Assembly (NCBI RefSeq): GCF_029784155.1
Contig: NC_073693.1
Span: 149,236,843 to 149,300,842 of the forward strand
Direction of reading: 5' to 3'
Source: Uranotaenia lowii
Lineage: Eukaryota > Arthropoda > Insecta > Diptera > Culicidae
Length of the DNA: 64,000 bases
The translations under genes were made by a program, and so were the position numbers. This document shows positions 47,315-60,410 of the stretch, piece by piece. Positions within the stretch are counted from its first letter, which is position 1, and every line of letters begins with the position of its first letter. The notes under the pieces were generated by a model. The model did no database searches. It saw nothing but the letters and a program-made list of their open reading frames with translations, and was not told the DNA's origin.

Positions 47315-47378
47315 AGTTCCAAGTAGGTCATTTCTTTCGGATTCCGTAACAATTTCAAGTCGGGAACAGTAGGTTGTT

Positions 47379-48535
47379 TGCTTTTTTTTTTATTAGTTGT
47401 TAACCCAGGTGGTAAATCCAATTTACGGATTGCATTCCAAGGCACGGCGAGCCACCGCGTCCCCCCAGTTTGCTACTCTGGGTCCATGGGTGCAATTGGA
47501 CGACTCATGATACAATGCTAAGGAACACTGTACCCCCTACGCCATAAAGTCCACCTGGGGCCACTGACCTTTGTTCCCACCTCGAACTGTTTGACACACT
47601 TTACTTCAATAGTGGAAGGTCAATTCGCGCTAGTGCGCTCCAAGGCAATACTCGTTTCCGAATCCTCTATCAGCATTACCTCATTCTAACACAACTCGAT
47701 GCGCAACCCCTCATTTGACGAGTTAGGACCCGACATCTCATCGTGTGAATGAGGTCCCCACGCAGCGCAACTACTAACTTTGTGAATTCAGTCCAAGATC
47801 CAGAAGCACAAAACAAGTTGTCGACGACACTTTCTCTGTTCAAACATGCGGGTAGGAGGGGTAAGCCCCCTAAGCCACGTGTAGGACTCAGACTCCTCCG
47901 AACTCACAAATAGTGTTGACTTAAGTCACCACTCAGCGCAACTACCCGATCTTCAAGTCGGGCGCATGACCACCCGAAGCGCAGATCGAGCTATAGAAGG
48001 CCCTCATCAGGTCACACTCGCGGTTCAGGCGCAACAATTCCCGAAACGCGTGTCGAACCCTGACACCTCCGGCAGAATGTGCCTCTCGGACACTGACGTT
48101 TAAACACGTCCCTAAGTGATCGGCCCACCGTTGGCCACCACTTTGCGCATCTAGTCATTTCGCGAATCGAGTCTATACCCACCGAAGCGCAAAACGAGTT
48201 GGCGATCGCTCTCCCTCCGGTCACGTCCGCATATCAGGGCCATGACCCCCCGAAAGCATGTTGGACCATCACGCACACACCCAAGTACCTAAGTACCCGG
48301 GTGCATCACTTCTTCTGCGCGGTTTTGGCAGACCCGTCAACAGCCTCTAGTGGGTTTGGTGTAGTTCTCTTGGCCGCACATCTGCAATACGCCGGACTTG
48401 CAAACACGTTTCCACTCTGCACCACGGGGCGGTGGAACTACGTCGCAGAGCAAGTCATTCTTGTTTGTGCAAGTGAAGACGAGTGGTTATCTTTATACTA
48501 TCAACAAAATTGTGTGCTCAGTTAACGGTGTGCGG
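47379..48535 (-). mobile_element. R1-like non-LTR retrotransposon 3' UTR
   Basis: From the poly-T at 47380, about 250 bp match the 3' end of the copy at 22590-22847. The rest is GC-rich with repeated 'cagcgcaactac' and 'gaccacccgaagcgca' type motifs, a 3' UTR with a different repeat set. No RT sequence was recognised, so it is 5'-truncated within the UTR. It lies next to the start of the RTE-like element. Confidence 0.65.
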
Positions 48536-48619
48536 TTTTGAAAATGGGGTAAGCATTAGGTAATAAGTTGAATAATCAGTCAATTAAGTTAAAACATTTG
48601 TAGTAAAGTCATTCAAACG

Positions 48620-48831
48620 AGGTCCGAAAAAATATCCGAAAAAGTCGTGCTACAAAAGCTGTTCCAGACGCGCTGGATAAAAGTGCTATCTCGATGGGCA
48701 TACAGACAGTATATGGAGCGTACAAAACTTACGGTGTACCAATTTCAACCATCCGATATCGTCTGAGGATTCATCAGAAAAACCACATAAATATGAATTT
48801 AGTATTTGAGTCCAAGCTTAACAAGCATTAG
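48620..48831 (+). pseudogene. Pipsqueak-type helix-turn-helix fragment
   Basis: The frame through 48649-48831 reads ALDKSAISMGIQTVYGAYKT then YGVPISTIRYRLR and stops at 48829-48831. The 'YGVPxSTIxxRL' ending is the recognition helix of psq/pogo-type HTH domains, found in BTB-psq factors and in pogo/Tigger transposases. It has no ATG or partner exon nearby, so it is probably a relic, though a single exon of a larger gene is possible. Confidence 0.45.
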
Positions 48832-49054
48832 ATATGTTTAAAATCACATACAAATATTGATTTTACGATTTTTTCTACAATTTTTGATATTTTTTTTTCC
48901 TAGAATAAACGAAGTGAATCATTTCTACCCACTGGGACCTTAAAGCACAACTACCTACTTTTAGGTTGTTGTTTCTTAAGTCACGAGTGAGTTCCTGCAC
49001 TGAAGTGGCGTTTTACGTCAAAAGTATTCAAAAGTGGGTAGTTTTTGGTGTCCG

Positions 49055-49222
49055 TGTAGGACGTTTTTGATCTTCTCGTCTGTACGCGCGGTAAAATTCG
49101 ATGAGTTGCACATGTGCTAAGTACATTGTACGTGTATGACAGTACCACGTTAGGACGCTTTGCTCTTCTCGTCTGAAGTGCGCGGTAAAATTCGGTGAGT
49201 TGCACCGGTGCTTAGTACAGGA
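49055..49222 (+). repeat. Tandem repeat, two units of about 96 bp
   Basis: 'taggacg...tt...tcttctcgtctg', 'gcgcggtaaaattcg.tgagttgcac' and 'gctnagtaca' occur twice. Confidence 0.7.
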
Positions 49223-49520
49223 AGTATTTGCTCTAAATAAAAACGCGATGTACTCGATAGAGTGTGACGCGACGAACATTACATATTTAAGTTTGATTTG
49301 ATCACATCCCTTCCCAAAGGGAATCCAGATCTTATTTACCTTCCCCACTAACAAACCACCCTTCCTGTGACGACCGTGGAGATTTAGAGGTGTATTCGGT
49401 CTCTAGTAGCAACGGAAGTCGAACTAACAATCCTTCCCTTCCCCGATGAACCGTGAGGACGTGGCCGGCGCCGTTTTTGACCATATAAGATAAGAAATCT
49501 TCGAAACGTGTACACAGAAA
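49223..49520. repeat. GC-richer unassigned repeat-like DNA
   Basis: 'cccttccccgatgaaccgtgag' and 'gtggccggcgccgt' contrast with the AT-rich surroundings. It is probably the UTR of a retroelement. No coding sequence. Confidence 0.35.
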
Positions 49521-50891
49521 ATGGTAAGCTTATCCCAAGCCCCATTTATTTGGATCTATGTACAATTTTGAAGGTTCTTGTCAATCACTACTGAAATTTA
49601 CGGTTTATCTAAGTGTCGGGATTGTCACTTTCCAGAATGAATCTCCGATGTCACTCCGTATGCGGTTTAACCATCTTTTTTTTTACTCTTCTCACTCAAA
49701 TGTTGCTCTCTCTCTCTCAAGAGATTGAATGGCATTTGACAGATATTCGATGTAGTTGATTTATCGTTTTATCGCTTCTACACTGAAATAAATAATTCTG
49801 CGTGTTTCTATTCGAAACTTGAAATTCAATCAACTATTTGATTTCATTTCTGAAAAGAATACCTTTTTTTATTTGTTTTGAGCCAATCAATTCATTTTGT
49901 TATTGTATTTCCTACACTAAGCTCAAGCTTAAGCTCAAGCTCAAGCTGAACTAAAGCTTCAAATGATTATTTCAAACCTTAACAAAGTTCGGAAAATAAA
50001 ATTTGGAACTTAGTTACCGAAAAATTTCATATCCATGAATTAAGGATTTGGCCTACTGAAATCAAATCTAAAAACCTCTGAAAAAGTATAGCGAAATAAG
50101 GCTCACTTACCCTACCTCATATATGTTTTAGCTGAGTTTGAATTTGATACAGAATCTAAATGTAAAGAAAGAATATTTTGAATACCTACTCTTCAATAAA
50201 TTGATGTCTTTCAGTTTTTAAACTGAATATTGATTTAAGATAATACTTAAATTTCAATTTTCTTTTAATTCTACAAGAATTTATTTGCAAATTCAGAGGA
50301 ATGTTTTAAATTTAAAACAGTTTTTCCTACGGCCCTGAAATATGAAATAGAGATTAACGAATAGAGAAACGAATTGTGAATGTAGAATGGGCTATCCTTA
50401 TTTTAAGTTTTTGTTTTCCAAATTCATACATCTAAATTCAACAAAGCTTTTTATAGTTGATTTATTAGATTTCCTTTGGAAATATTATAATTTTCTACGT
50501 CACATTTGTAAGCCAAGGTAAAGAAATGACCATATTGATAGACCGGATTTTATACAGTTAAAAAAGAGCTCCCCAGACGATAACACATCGGATGTTGATG
50601 ATCTACGAAAAATTTTGTTCGCCAAGTTTATCAGATGGACGGAAATCATGAGTTCAGAGAATATAGGTAATTATAGAAAAAAAAAACGTGTTCATAAATC
50701 AATAATACATCAGTGTTGTTTATATCTTTGTTATGATATAAACTGGAACTAGCGATCTGAGTTGATATAAATTTTTATAAATATGAGAAATGATGATAAT
50801 GAAATGCAACGATTAAAATGTGCATAGCTAAGCATAATTCCAGGCGGAAATACTCAGTCCATCATAAAGCTACTCTGTCACAGGTTTATGA
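49521..50891. other. AT-rich intergenic DNA
   Basis: A solo 'ggctcacttaccctac' at 50097 resembles the right end of the element at 56151-57977. Otherwise nothing is seen. Confidence 0.4.
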
Positions 50892-52226
50892 TAAAGCTTA
50901 GTTCTTTTAGAAATGGGACACTTTCATCTGCTAATAGCTCGTTTACTAGTTATTGGATATTCAAAATTTTGACAGCATTTTGTTGCCTGTAAAAAGTATT
51001 ATTCGACCAATTTTTTTCAAAATTTAAAATTCACGCGTTTTTGAGATATGCACGATGCAAGAGAAAAAGAAAGAAATAATTTTGCACAGTTTCCTTTAAA
51101 ATTCGTCATTTTTAAATTGTTAGCTCACAAATCCGTTGATTATTCAAAAATAATTGAGTTTTTGTGGTGGATAAGTATGCAAACACTGTCAATAATGTCC
51201 ACAAAGTTCAAATCAAGCATTGGAGTGAAGCAAATGATCGGCAACTACGGTTAAGGGTCATCAGGGAGGTCAAGTCTCATACCAGCATTTTTTAATTTTT
51301 CAATAAGCGAAAAACTAAGAGTCGATCGCTGAAATGTCCAAAACAATTTTCTCCGAGAAGCTGAATGTGTTGCCTAGTGATGACTCATTGAAACCCAACC
51401 TCAAACCACCATTTTTTGCTAGTTCCAGAGCTTGTAAGCTGTAAAGTCGGTACCGAGGCTATGGGACAGATGATTTCTGATGAACGACAAAACTTATGAA
51501 ATACCCTATTTTAAACAAATTCCAGCGTTTGAATCCTATACCTTGTCTGCTCGTTGCAAGATCCCGAGTATATTTAAGTATGTTTTTGCTGGTTATTTTG
51601 TATAAAATTATAATGATTTGACAAAATTCTGCTCCTGCGAAAAAAAAAACAAAAATTTTCAAAACGAAACTTTGGTTTTCGCTGTTTTTAAAATCCTAAA
51701 AAGAGTAATTTTGTTTGTACCATTCGCAACCTACGATTTATATCACCGATTTAACTTCAAGTTCAATCTTATGATGGTTTTAATTCGTTATTGTCAGATT
51801 TTGCCAGAAGAAATTCCATTAAAAACGTTCTAAAATGTGGTCAAAAATAATCAAATTTGTTCATTTCGAAACTACTGTATCCACTAAAATGCTTCCAGTT
51901 TCTTTTAAAAGAGAAGTATTGGACCGAAAAGTATCAGAAATTGAAGAAGGAGGGTGAAGCCACCTCAAATATAGATTTGACGAAAAATAAGTTGGAAAAA
52001 CTGATCAATACCATGACTGAAAAAAGTGTGCGCCGGCCAATGGGAGATACCAAGAATAAAATAAAAATTTCTCTAACAAAAAACGATAAAAATTTTTTTT
52101 CAAATTTTTTCAAGAAATATCATAACATTACCTTCATTTTCTTCATAGAAAGTATTTCGATCAAACGAATGGTTTTTGAGATACACGCATTCGTAACTGT
52201 CCCATTTCTAAAAGAACTAAGCTTTA
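50892..52226 (+). mobile_element. IS630/Tc1-mariner superfamily element, decayed
   Basis: The inverted ends taaagcttagttcttttag (50892) and ctaaaagaactaagcttta (to 52226) extend to 'aaatgggaca' and start with TA. A C-terminal transposase-like stretch at 51905-52075 reads EKYWTEKYQKLKKEG and EKSVRRPMGDTKNKIK, resembling the end of mosquito DD37E-type transposases. The catalytic part has many stops. 1335 bp is a normal length for the group. Confidence 0.65.
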
Positions 52227-52468
52227 ACCACCCTCTGAAAAATGTAGTTTAGACAACTTTAACCCAACATAGCCATCGGATTACCTGTCCTCATGCAACT
52301 TTTTGCTCATGATAACGACCGTTTAATTGAACCTCGCTTCCTATGGACCGCGCTTATAAATAGATAGTACACTTTCATAATATCACTTATCGGTTACACT
52401 TTGAAGCAGCAGCCATCTTTCGCCAATCTACGCGATCGGAAGGCGGGAAAAAATGGATAAACTAGCAC

Positions 52469-52586
52469 ATAACATCGAACACAGTTGTACCGGATAAGTT
52501 TCTCAATAACGATCCGCCAACTGTAACGTTGATAAAGTCGCGAATGCCATAAAGATGGTAAAACGACTATAATCGAAACAAAAAAA
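52469..52586 (+). repeat. tRNA-derived SINE, 5'-truncated, 13-bp target duplication
   Basis: gataaactagcac at 52456-52468 repeats at 52587-52599. The body equals the 3' half of 33046-33236 and it has a poly-A tail. Confidence 0.85.
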
Positions 52587-52599
52587 GATAAACTAGCAC

Positions 52600-54693
52600 C
52601 TGATTCATGAATAAATGTCCGTTGACGATGATGGGCGGATCATGACGATGTGTCGGGGAGTCAATGGATGCTCATGTCGTAATCTGGCGGCCTTCATCTC
52701 AATTGATAATCTTCAAGACCACCTCCGTCTGGTTTATGTTGCAGACAGGTTTATCGATAAGGATGAGTGTTAAGGTGGTGAAATGGAACTAACTGAGAGC
52801 ATATGACGAATGTCTCAGATTGTTGAACATCAACGTTTGATTTTGGATTGCTAATTTATGATGTACCTTAAATTTCCTTCAAAGGTCATTTTCGAGTTAT
52901 GAATTTTTAGTCATAATTCAATGAAATTCGTTTTCCAGTTTTCTTACTCTATTTTCTCGTTGAGGTAACAATTTTTTAATCGTACATTTTCAGCTTTTTC
53001 ACTTTTGAGATTATGCAATTTTCGTCCCCCAAATCACATGGGAGTTTTCGCGCTCCATTTTAACAGGTTATTGTCCCATCTGTTTGGATGACTTAACGGC
53101 TTGGCTCACTTCATCAGCGGAGGCCGAGAGAATTTGCCAAAAACAATCTTATCAAGATTTTTCACGGGAACCGATCATCTTGAATAATAAAAAAGTGCCC
53201 CTCAGTTGACAACTAGCTGCATAGAAATTAAATGTTTGTTTTTGTTTTATTTCTACCTTTTAGCCTTCCAGAGGAAAGTGAAACGATTTCTTATTGCTTG
53301 ATGCAGTTTTTTTAAATTGTGACCCAGAGATGGATCTTGACTCAACCATTAAGTTAGGGAAACTTTTTTTTGGCTTGGAAGTAAACTATCGGTGTAAATT
53401 AAAATTTCAGGGAATAGATTTGATGAAAACTCATGTTGAAAAACATGCGAAAAAAATCGCAAATCCTGCTGTGCTAAAAAATCTAAACACGAGTCCAACT
53501 ACCGTAGGATAAAATGATGGGGATAGAAATAGACAACGAAAAATGATGATGATCACATGAGAGAACAATTTCCTTGAAACCGATAGACTTCTACACTTGA
53601 ATTGTATAATATCCATACTCCAGGTTGTCTCCTGTAGTAGAATGATTATACATGGGCACACGAAGCCCAAGTTGGTTTTAGTGGGACGAACCCACACACG
53701 GCAGCAAACACCCGGCTGTTATGGTTTGAAGTCAAATTTCCATCTTGTAAAAAAAAAAAATACATGGGCCCCGCAGAGGCGCCAGATGTGGGTTCAAGTC
53801 CTACCGGGAGACAAGGTATATTTTTTTCGCATGTTTTACAACAACAATATTCATCTAATATATTCCCTGAAAGGCATGTTCAACTTTGGTCAAACACTAA
53901 ATGGTGAATGTTGAAAGTTTTAATTACCATAAAGATTTTCAAAATTGAGAAAATGTAGATAACTTGGAAATGAGTAATTCGCTAAAAAAAACTTGTTTTT
54001 AGAGTTATGGAACAAGAAACTTCAACTTATGTATGTTTTAATAATAAAGTATGTTAAACTTATCATTTTCTCGATATAACATATGAAAACTATCGATGGA
54101 CTATTAGATATTCAAAGTGCTTGTTATCTAATTCAATATAATAAAAATAAATACATAAATAAATTCTATAAATAAACTGAATCCTTCTTGATTTTTTTAA
54201 ATTTTCGAGTCAACTTAAAAAACGGTTGACATTTTTTACAATATTTCATACAAGTCAAGAATTAACTTGCACAGCACGCATTTTTATATTCATCACGAAC
54301 CCCACAATGTTGCATGACATATAAACGCAACATTTTTTGCTGCGCAGCTTTGCGATGATGGGCTGGGTTATGTAGCATAGGTATGAAACATTTCATTCGG
54401 TAAAAAAGCCAGTTGTGAGAAATGTGAGTTCGGTCGATGTCTCCGGCCCAGAAGACCGGTTATGCATTTCAATTTCGATTCATGCTTGGCAAACAGCAGT
54501 TCGGAACGTCTAGCTGATTTTTATTAGTTTGACACTATTTAACATTTTGATTCGTTGTAGTTACTAGTATTTTGATAAGTTTTTAATGTGATAAAAACAA
54601 TTGTAATCTTCTATACCTATCTATATGATATTATTATTATGCATATAGAAAAAATCCAAAATATGAACGCTAATAATCATAGCAGCTTTGCCT
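52600..54693. other. Unassigned intergenic DNA
   Basis: A pol III box B-like gggttcaagtcc lies at 53790-53802, in a possible tRNA-derived relic (53600-53815). The ORF at 53294-53512 is not recognised and has no ATG start. No gene is called. Confidence 0.4.
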
Positions 54694-54912
54694 ACTAGCG
54701 ACACGACGCATACGTCGCGACGTTGAAAATAATAACGACGCACCCCAAGTTTCCTTGGAGACTTGGAGCATGCGATTGATGTCCTAAGGGAAATGTACAG
54801 TAAATAACATAAACAATGTTCGAGTACTACATCGAAATCGCCTACTGGACTGAAAAAAGAAAAACAAACCTGCGAATGACAGAAATCCCGCTAGTAAAAA
54901 AGCGTCGCTAGT
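54694..54912. mobile_element. Possible 219-bp palindromic MITE
   Basis: actagcgacacgacgc at the left and gcgtcgctagt at the right are inverse, and 'cgacg' is frequent within. No target duplication. Confidence 0.3.
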
Positions 54913-56150
54913 CCTACTGTCGCTATTCGGTTTGGTGCTTTACACATAATAATTAATTTCAGATCATGACTTTTTCATGTTCCAGTTATTCTAATCCAAG
55001 ATTGAAAAAAATTCCAATGCCTTAGATTCGACAAGCGAACTTTTGCAATGAAAAGACTCAAATTTTTGTTATCATTTTCCAAATTATTATCAGCACATAA
55101 TAATGAAACATTACACCACATAACAATTTGAAAAATGGATTTTGGAGTTTTTAATATCGAAGGAGTTGGATGCCTTCTTCTTCTTCCTGGTATCATGTCT
55201 CCTTCGGATGACATGAAAATAGATGAGGGCCAGTATCTCAGACTATATGCCCGAGCTGGATGCCCTTAAACAAGTGCTAAATTTAAAAGTGCATAATTTA
55301 CCCTTCGAATAGCTACGGCCGCACTGTGGTCGAATTATCAAAAAACCTGTCAAAAACTATTTTTTCAACAGTTTTTTCTCTGAAAATTATTCAAATTGTT
55401 CAATTATCATAATTTCGCTGAAGTAGAATTTGTAAAATTTTAATGGCTCAGTAAGTGGTTCTCCCCATTAAATTTTTCTTAAAGAGTGCTGCAAAATGTT
55501 TCTCATCCTACATTGATTGAATCTAAAATTTACTCAAAATGACAATAAAAATAAAATTTAATTAATTGATTGACATAACAACGCTGCACATGCTGAACAC
55601 TTTTTTTTAATTTTTCATTAATTAACGAGTAAACAAAGAAATTTTATGTAAGATGAGAACTTTTAAAAAATTTCAATGCTTATTTTTTTGTTACATTTTC
55701 TTTCAATTTTTTTTTCTTTTTATTTTTTCATATTTCAAATCTTTGAAATAACACCACTAAAGTTACTTAATATTTTTTAAGTTTTCATTGGTTCTCATGA
55801 ATCTTGACCAGCAAAAAAGATCTATGATTCGATCATTATCCTGAAAAATATTTGACATACCATAATTTAATCATGCTTTGGAAGTTATTCCTGATAAAAA
55901 AAAATACACGGAAATGCTATTTGATAGTGCTTCAGAATTTGATAAGGATGTTTTATGAATGGATTGTTTAGAAAACTGAAGACCCAATTTATATATCAAT
56001 TTAGTTCGTTATCTGGAAAGTTATTTGCTTAGGAATCAAATCTACTCCTCAAAATCGTTCTTCAAAAATGGCAAGAAAAGGCAGCCCAATTTGCATTATT
56101 GTATAGCTCAGAAATGTGGGAAGCTTTCCAGCATAAAATTAGAGTGGTGT
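54913..56150. other. AT-rich intergenic DNA
   Basis: No gene or repeat was recognised. Confidence 0.45.
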
Positions 56151-57977
56151 TAGGGTAAATGTACCCGACCTTGGCACCTAAGGCATGGCTTACCCTTTTT
56201 TTCGACATTCCTACCTTCCTGTTGAGTTCACCATATAACATCCTTTGAAGAATTTACTTGCTAACTTGCTTAGAGTTCAACAAAAATATGTTTTCTCTAT
56301 GGAACTTTCATTAATGTGAGCAAAATGCATGCAAAGTACTCACTATGGTGCTCCAATTACTTGGCCACCGTACCCATTGTTTGCCGTTTCGATGATCCAA
56401 TTCTTGGCCACCAGCAAAGTGCAATAGATTTTTACCAACAATGCTCAATTGACAGTTAACAGAATCGTTGGCTATTTTGAATATAAGGCCACTGACAGAA
56501 TGACGTCAGCTGAGCGTAAAGTTCTATGCGAAGATGGAACACCGGGCGCCACTCATACAACAAAAAGGCTTTTGAAAACATTGATGAAATTTGGTTGAAA
56601 GGGAGGCACAAAATAAGCTTTCATTTCAAAAAGTCGGAAGTCCAGAAACTCCGCAATGCGATTGCGACACATAGGGTTATTTTCACTACCAAACAACTCT
56701 CTTCATATTGTGGAGTTTGGCTTCATAAAGTAAGAAATTGAAAAATTCCTTAAATGGTATTTTAAAATTTTACCCTTTTGAATTTGTTAGCTGAGTTTAT
56801 GAGCTTCTAGCAAGAGCCATCTCGAATGCCCGGGGCGTTGCGCAGTGGTTTGACACGCCAAATAGATGTTAGAATGTAAACCTTGCTAAAACTTTTTTTT
56901 AATTCGACTCACATCAAATATTTATAGGAATAATTGGAAAGCAAACGATATTTTCCTGAACTTCCAACTTCTGTTTCCATGAAAAAAATTAGAACAAAAA
57001 TCCAAAAAATTAAATTTGAGTAGGTATATGGTTCCCAAGCAATAGAAAACGATTCCAAAACTCAATAAGCTATGTATTTTATATACTGAAGTCATAAATT
57101 GCCATCGATCTAACAATTTTTAGATAAGAAAAACATCTGAAGTTGTGAGATGCTTAATTTAATTTAGTTTTTTTTTAATATTTCGAACCACTGTGTTCTG
57201 TAGGAGACCACGTGGCTTTTGCTCGGCAGACTGCAATGCAAATGCTTTTCGCACGCATACCAATGTACCTTCAATTCATGGTTCCCAAATAGCGATTTTT
57301 GCATTTTTAATGCTCGGATATGACTTTTAGTTAGTCGAATCACTTATGTTCTCCAAATTATTTCGAAGCTTAAGTTGACAGCAACGGTCTTATCATACAA
57401 CCCAATTAGTATGAAAACATTTGTGCGTAGTTTCAAATGAAGTTTTTGGAAAAACATCAGCCCAAAAATACCTCTTTAATGACCATGTATTTTTTCCAGC
57501 TTCCAACACTGGTGGTGTATTTCGATTGAAGTTGCATGCCAAGAAAAGGAACGAAAATAGTTTTCAATTTTCATTCAAAACCTAAATAAATATTCACACT
57601 TTAGTCTTTCTAGTATTTTTTTATTTTTTGCTGAGTTTAACTGTAAGCTTAAGTATTTATTTCAAATTTTTCAAATGAATGTCTGCGTATGAAATCGCAT
57701 GTGAATTTAACAGTTGCACTAGAAAGGTGAGTTCATCTGATTTTCATACGGTGATTTCCAACATAATTTCCTCGGATGCAGATGGAAAAAAATTAACTTC
57801 TTTATTAAAGTACAAACAATCAAAAATTTCGGTATGCACAGATATGAAACAAATTATTCTCTTCGCAATGAAAATATATTCAAAAAATTTTAAGCTCAAT
57901 TTGGACCTGAAAAACATGAAAAGACATCTTGGCATGCCAAGAAAAGGATCATGCCAAAATAGGGCTCACTTACCCTA
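56151..57977. mobile_element. TIR element with ends TAGGGTAARTG
   Basis: The left end tagggtaaatgtacccgacc and the right end (inverse: tagggtaagtgagccctatt) match imperfectly for about 28 bp, including 'ttggca'. The 1.8-kb interior has no clear transposase. The ORFs at 56526-56741 and 57679-58047 are unrecognised. Confidence 0.45.
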
Positions 57978-60410
57978 TGTGGAGTTTTGTTTAAATGCCA
58001 AATTGAAGTGCAGAGCTGGAAAACCGGAAAAAAAAATTGAAAATTGAAAAGAAATCGCTGGAATTTCAAATTTATCTGATCACCGACCAGTGGATAACAA
58101 ATTTCGTTTCTTGAAAATGATCATTATATAAGCTTTTTTTTTGGGCTTTAAGAAAGTTTTCCATTGAAAAGGAACAGAAAACAATAGTTTTGGTGATTTT
58201 GTTTGGTTCCGGCATGATTTTTTATCTAGAACTATTATTTACAACTCTTTTCAAAATTTCCTTAGATTTTTGTCGAAAAATAAAAAAAATGCTGCAAAAA
58301 AACTGCTGCGAATTTCTGTTTGCCCCAACCAAGTTGAAGTTTGAAAACCTAAAAACAATATCGTGTTGTGCAACTAGATTCCATTTTTTTTATTTATTTG
58401 ATCGTTGGGATTTTAACATCTATCGGGTCATTCATCCCTCCTACTACTAGATTCCATATGAAATATTTCAAGTTACCAAAATAGACCAAAACACAAATTT
58501 TCATTTTATATTATATAAAACATGCTCTACAAAAATAAAAAAAAATAATTTCATTCATTTGCGATTTTGAAATCTATTTATCATTCAATGTAAGCATAGC
58601 TTTGCAAAATCCCTTCGTTTCATAAAGTAACAAATTTGCATCAATTAATGTATGAAAAATGGGAAAAATCGTATTTTATTTTAATTTTTTTTCTTGATGT
58701 ACTCATCATTTCCAACTGTTTAAAATGATTTTCAAGGAAAAATAAAAAATCATAAAATGAAGGGTTAAAAAAAAAAAATCAAACTTTTTTTAGCATTTTT
58801 TTTTTGAAAACCACTAAACGGGTAAACTTATGACTATCAATTTCATGGTTTCATGTAACCTGAAAATACCGAAACACGATGAAATAATTGGGTTGATAAT
58901 TTTGAGCGTGTGAGTCAAGTTTTGGGTGCCAATTGTAGAAATATTTTTTGCTAAAACTGGATATACAAGAACTGGTGATCAAGGTTTGATAAGGAAAAAG
59001 ATAATCAGAACCGAGTTTCAAATTTTTAATTTAGAAAAATACTACTAAAGCTTTCTAAATTGAACGCAAAATGAAATTTCTGAAACATAATAGTCATGTT
59101 TCGAGTTCAAAATGTGAGTTGAAATTATAATTTGAAAATTGTAAATCAAATCTATCATTACAGTTTCCACTTAAATTCATACATTCCAATTTGATGTTAC
59201 ATAGTTATCTTTAACAATATTTGAAAATCGAAGTATAGGATCAAAACTTTGATTTTGAAAATGATTAGAATATTAGAATGACAATAACAATATAAATTTT
59301 TGTTTTCCAATTAAAATCCAAATTCGGATTCAAATTTATGCATAATTTTTTGAATTTGAATTCAGAACAAGGAATATTTGTTATTTGTAGTTTTTAATTT
59401 ATTAACTTCAACGATATCTTGTTGAAATTCGATGAGTGATCTCATTTTATGTAGAACATTATATTTATTTGTTATATATACCAGAATATTAAAATAGTTC
59501 GTTATACAACAACAAAAAAAAAACACTTTTGAAAAGTAATTTAAAAATATTAGCGCATAATAATAATAATAATAACAACAGTAGCAATAATAAAAGACGC
59601 ACTCATGCAACGATTGCAGAGATTTATCTAGCTTAGCCTTGCGATTTTGATTAGACTTGTTTCAAACGGCCATTGCAGTGAAACAAAAAATGATTGCAGT
59701 TAAAAATCATCGAAACAATTCTAAGAAAAAAAAGGTACGAAACATTTTTTTTTTTACATTGTTTGCGATCGTCGTTATTAGATTTGTCTCCATGTGCCAA
59801 ATATTATCGTTTCGTGCATCGAATGGAACGTCATAATTTGAAAAGATCTTGTGTAAAGTTAAAGAAATTTTAAAAATTTAAAGGCGGGCGATAAGCGCAC
59901 ATATAGGTTTAGGATTAGGAACACATATTTTATCAAATAAATATTTTAAGAAATAAGGATATGAAATCACATGAGCACATGAGCAGACATCTGTTATCAT
60001 CTCATTAATTCTTAAATAAAAATTATGACTAGACGAACTAAAATGTAGTGCACATGAGCAGAATCTGTTATCATTTCATTAATTTTTACATAAAAATCAT
60101 GACTAGACGAATTAAAATTTAATTTTTCACCGATAGACAGCATTTTACTTAGTTAATCTTTTTCCTTAATTGAGAAATTCAATCTGCCTGTTATGGGCAC
60201 TCAAAAACAATCTCTTATTTCAATATTTTATGCATTTTAACTTGGTCTTAAGCATTTAATTCGTTGTTTTTTTCAACATAAATTAAAAAGAATAACCACT
60301 AACAATTTTGTCAAGAGTTTCTAGATGCGTGATAGTTTAAGTTTAATATACCTATGTATATGTTTAAAAACCTTGTTTGAATTTTATTTTATTTTTTTAC
60401 TGAGTTGAAA
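57978..60410. other. AT-rich intergenic DNA
   Basis: An (AAT)n/(AAC)n trinucleotide run lies at 59558-59592; the tyrosine-rich reading of it is not a gene. Nothing else is seen. Confidence 0.5.

Larger units (their letters stand above)
44890..47330 (-). mobile_element. RTE-like non-LTR retrotransposon, broken
   Basis: Minus strand, in order: an apurinic-type endonuclease (47314-46140), the linker to 45961, an interruption by a jockey-like fragment, then the RT N-terminal part (45340-44890). The RT part ends at LNRIQ, before the catalytic ADD box. Both termini are lost. The endonuclease and RT sequence types are those common in insect 'endonuclease-reverse transcriptase' elements of the RTE group; the clade was assigned by eye. 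Confidence 0.75.

Noticed and set aside
47148..47372. 74-aa plus-strand ORF
   Set aside because: It is antisense to the endonuclease N-terminus.
59362..59610. 82-aa Cys/Tyr-rich minus-strand ORF
   Set aside because: It is the translation of trinucleotide repeats.
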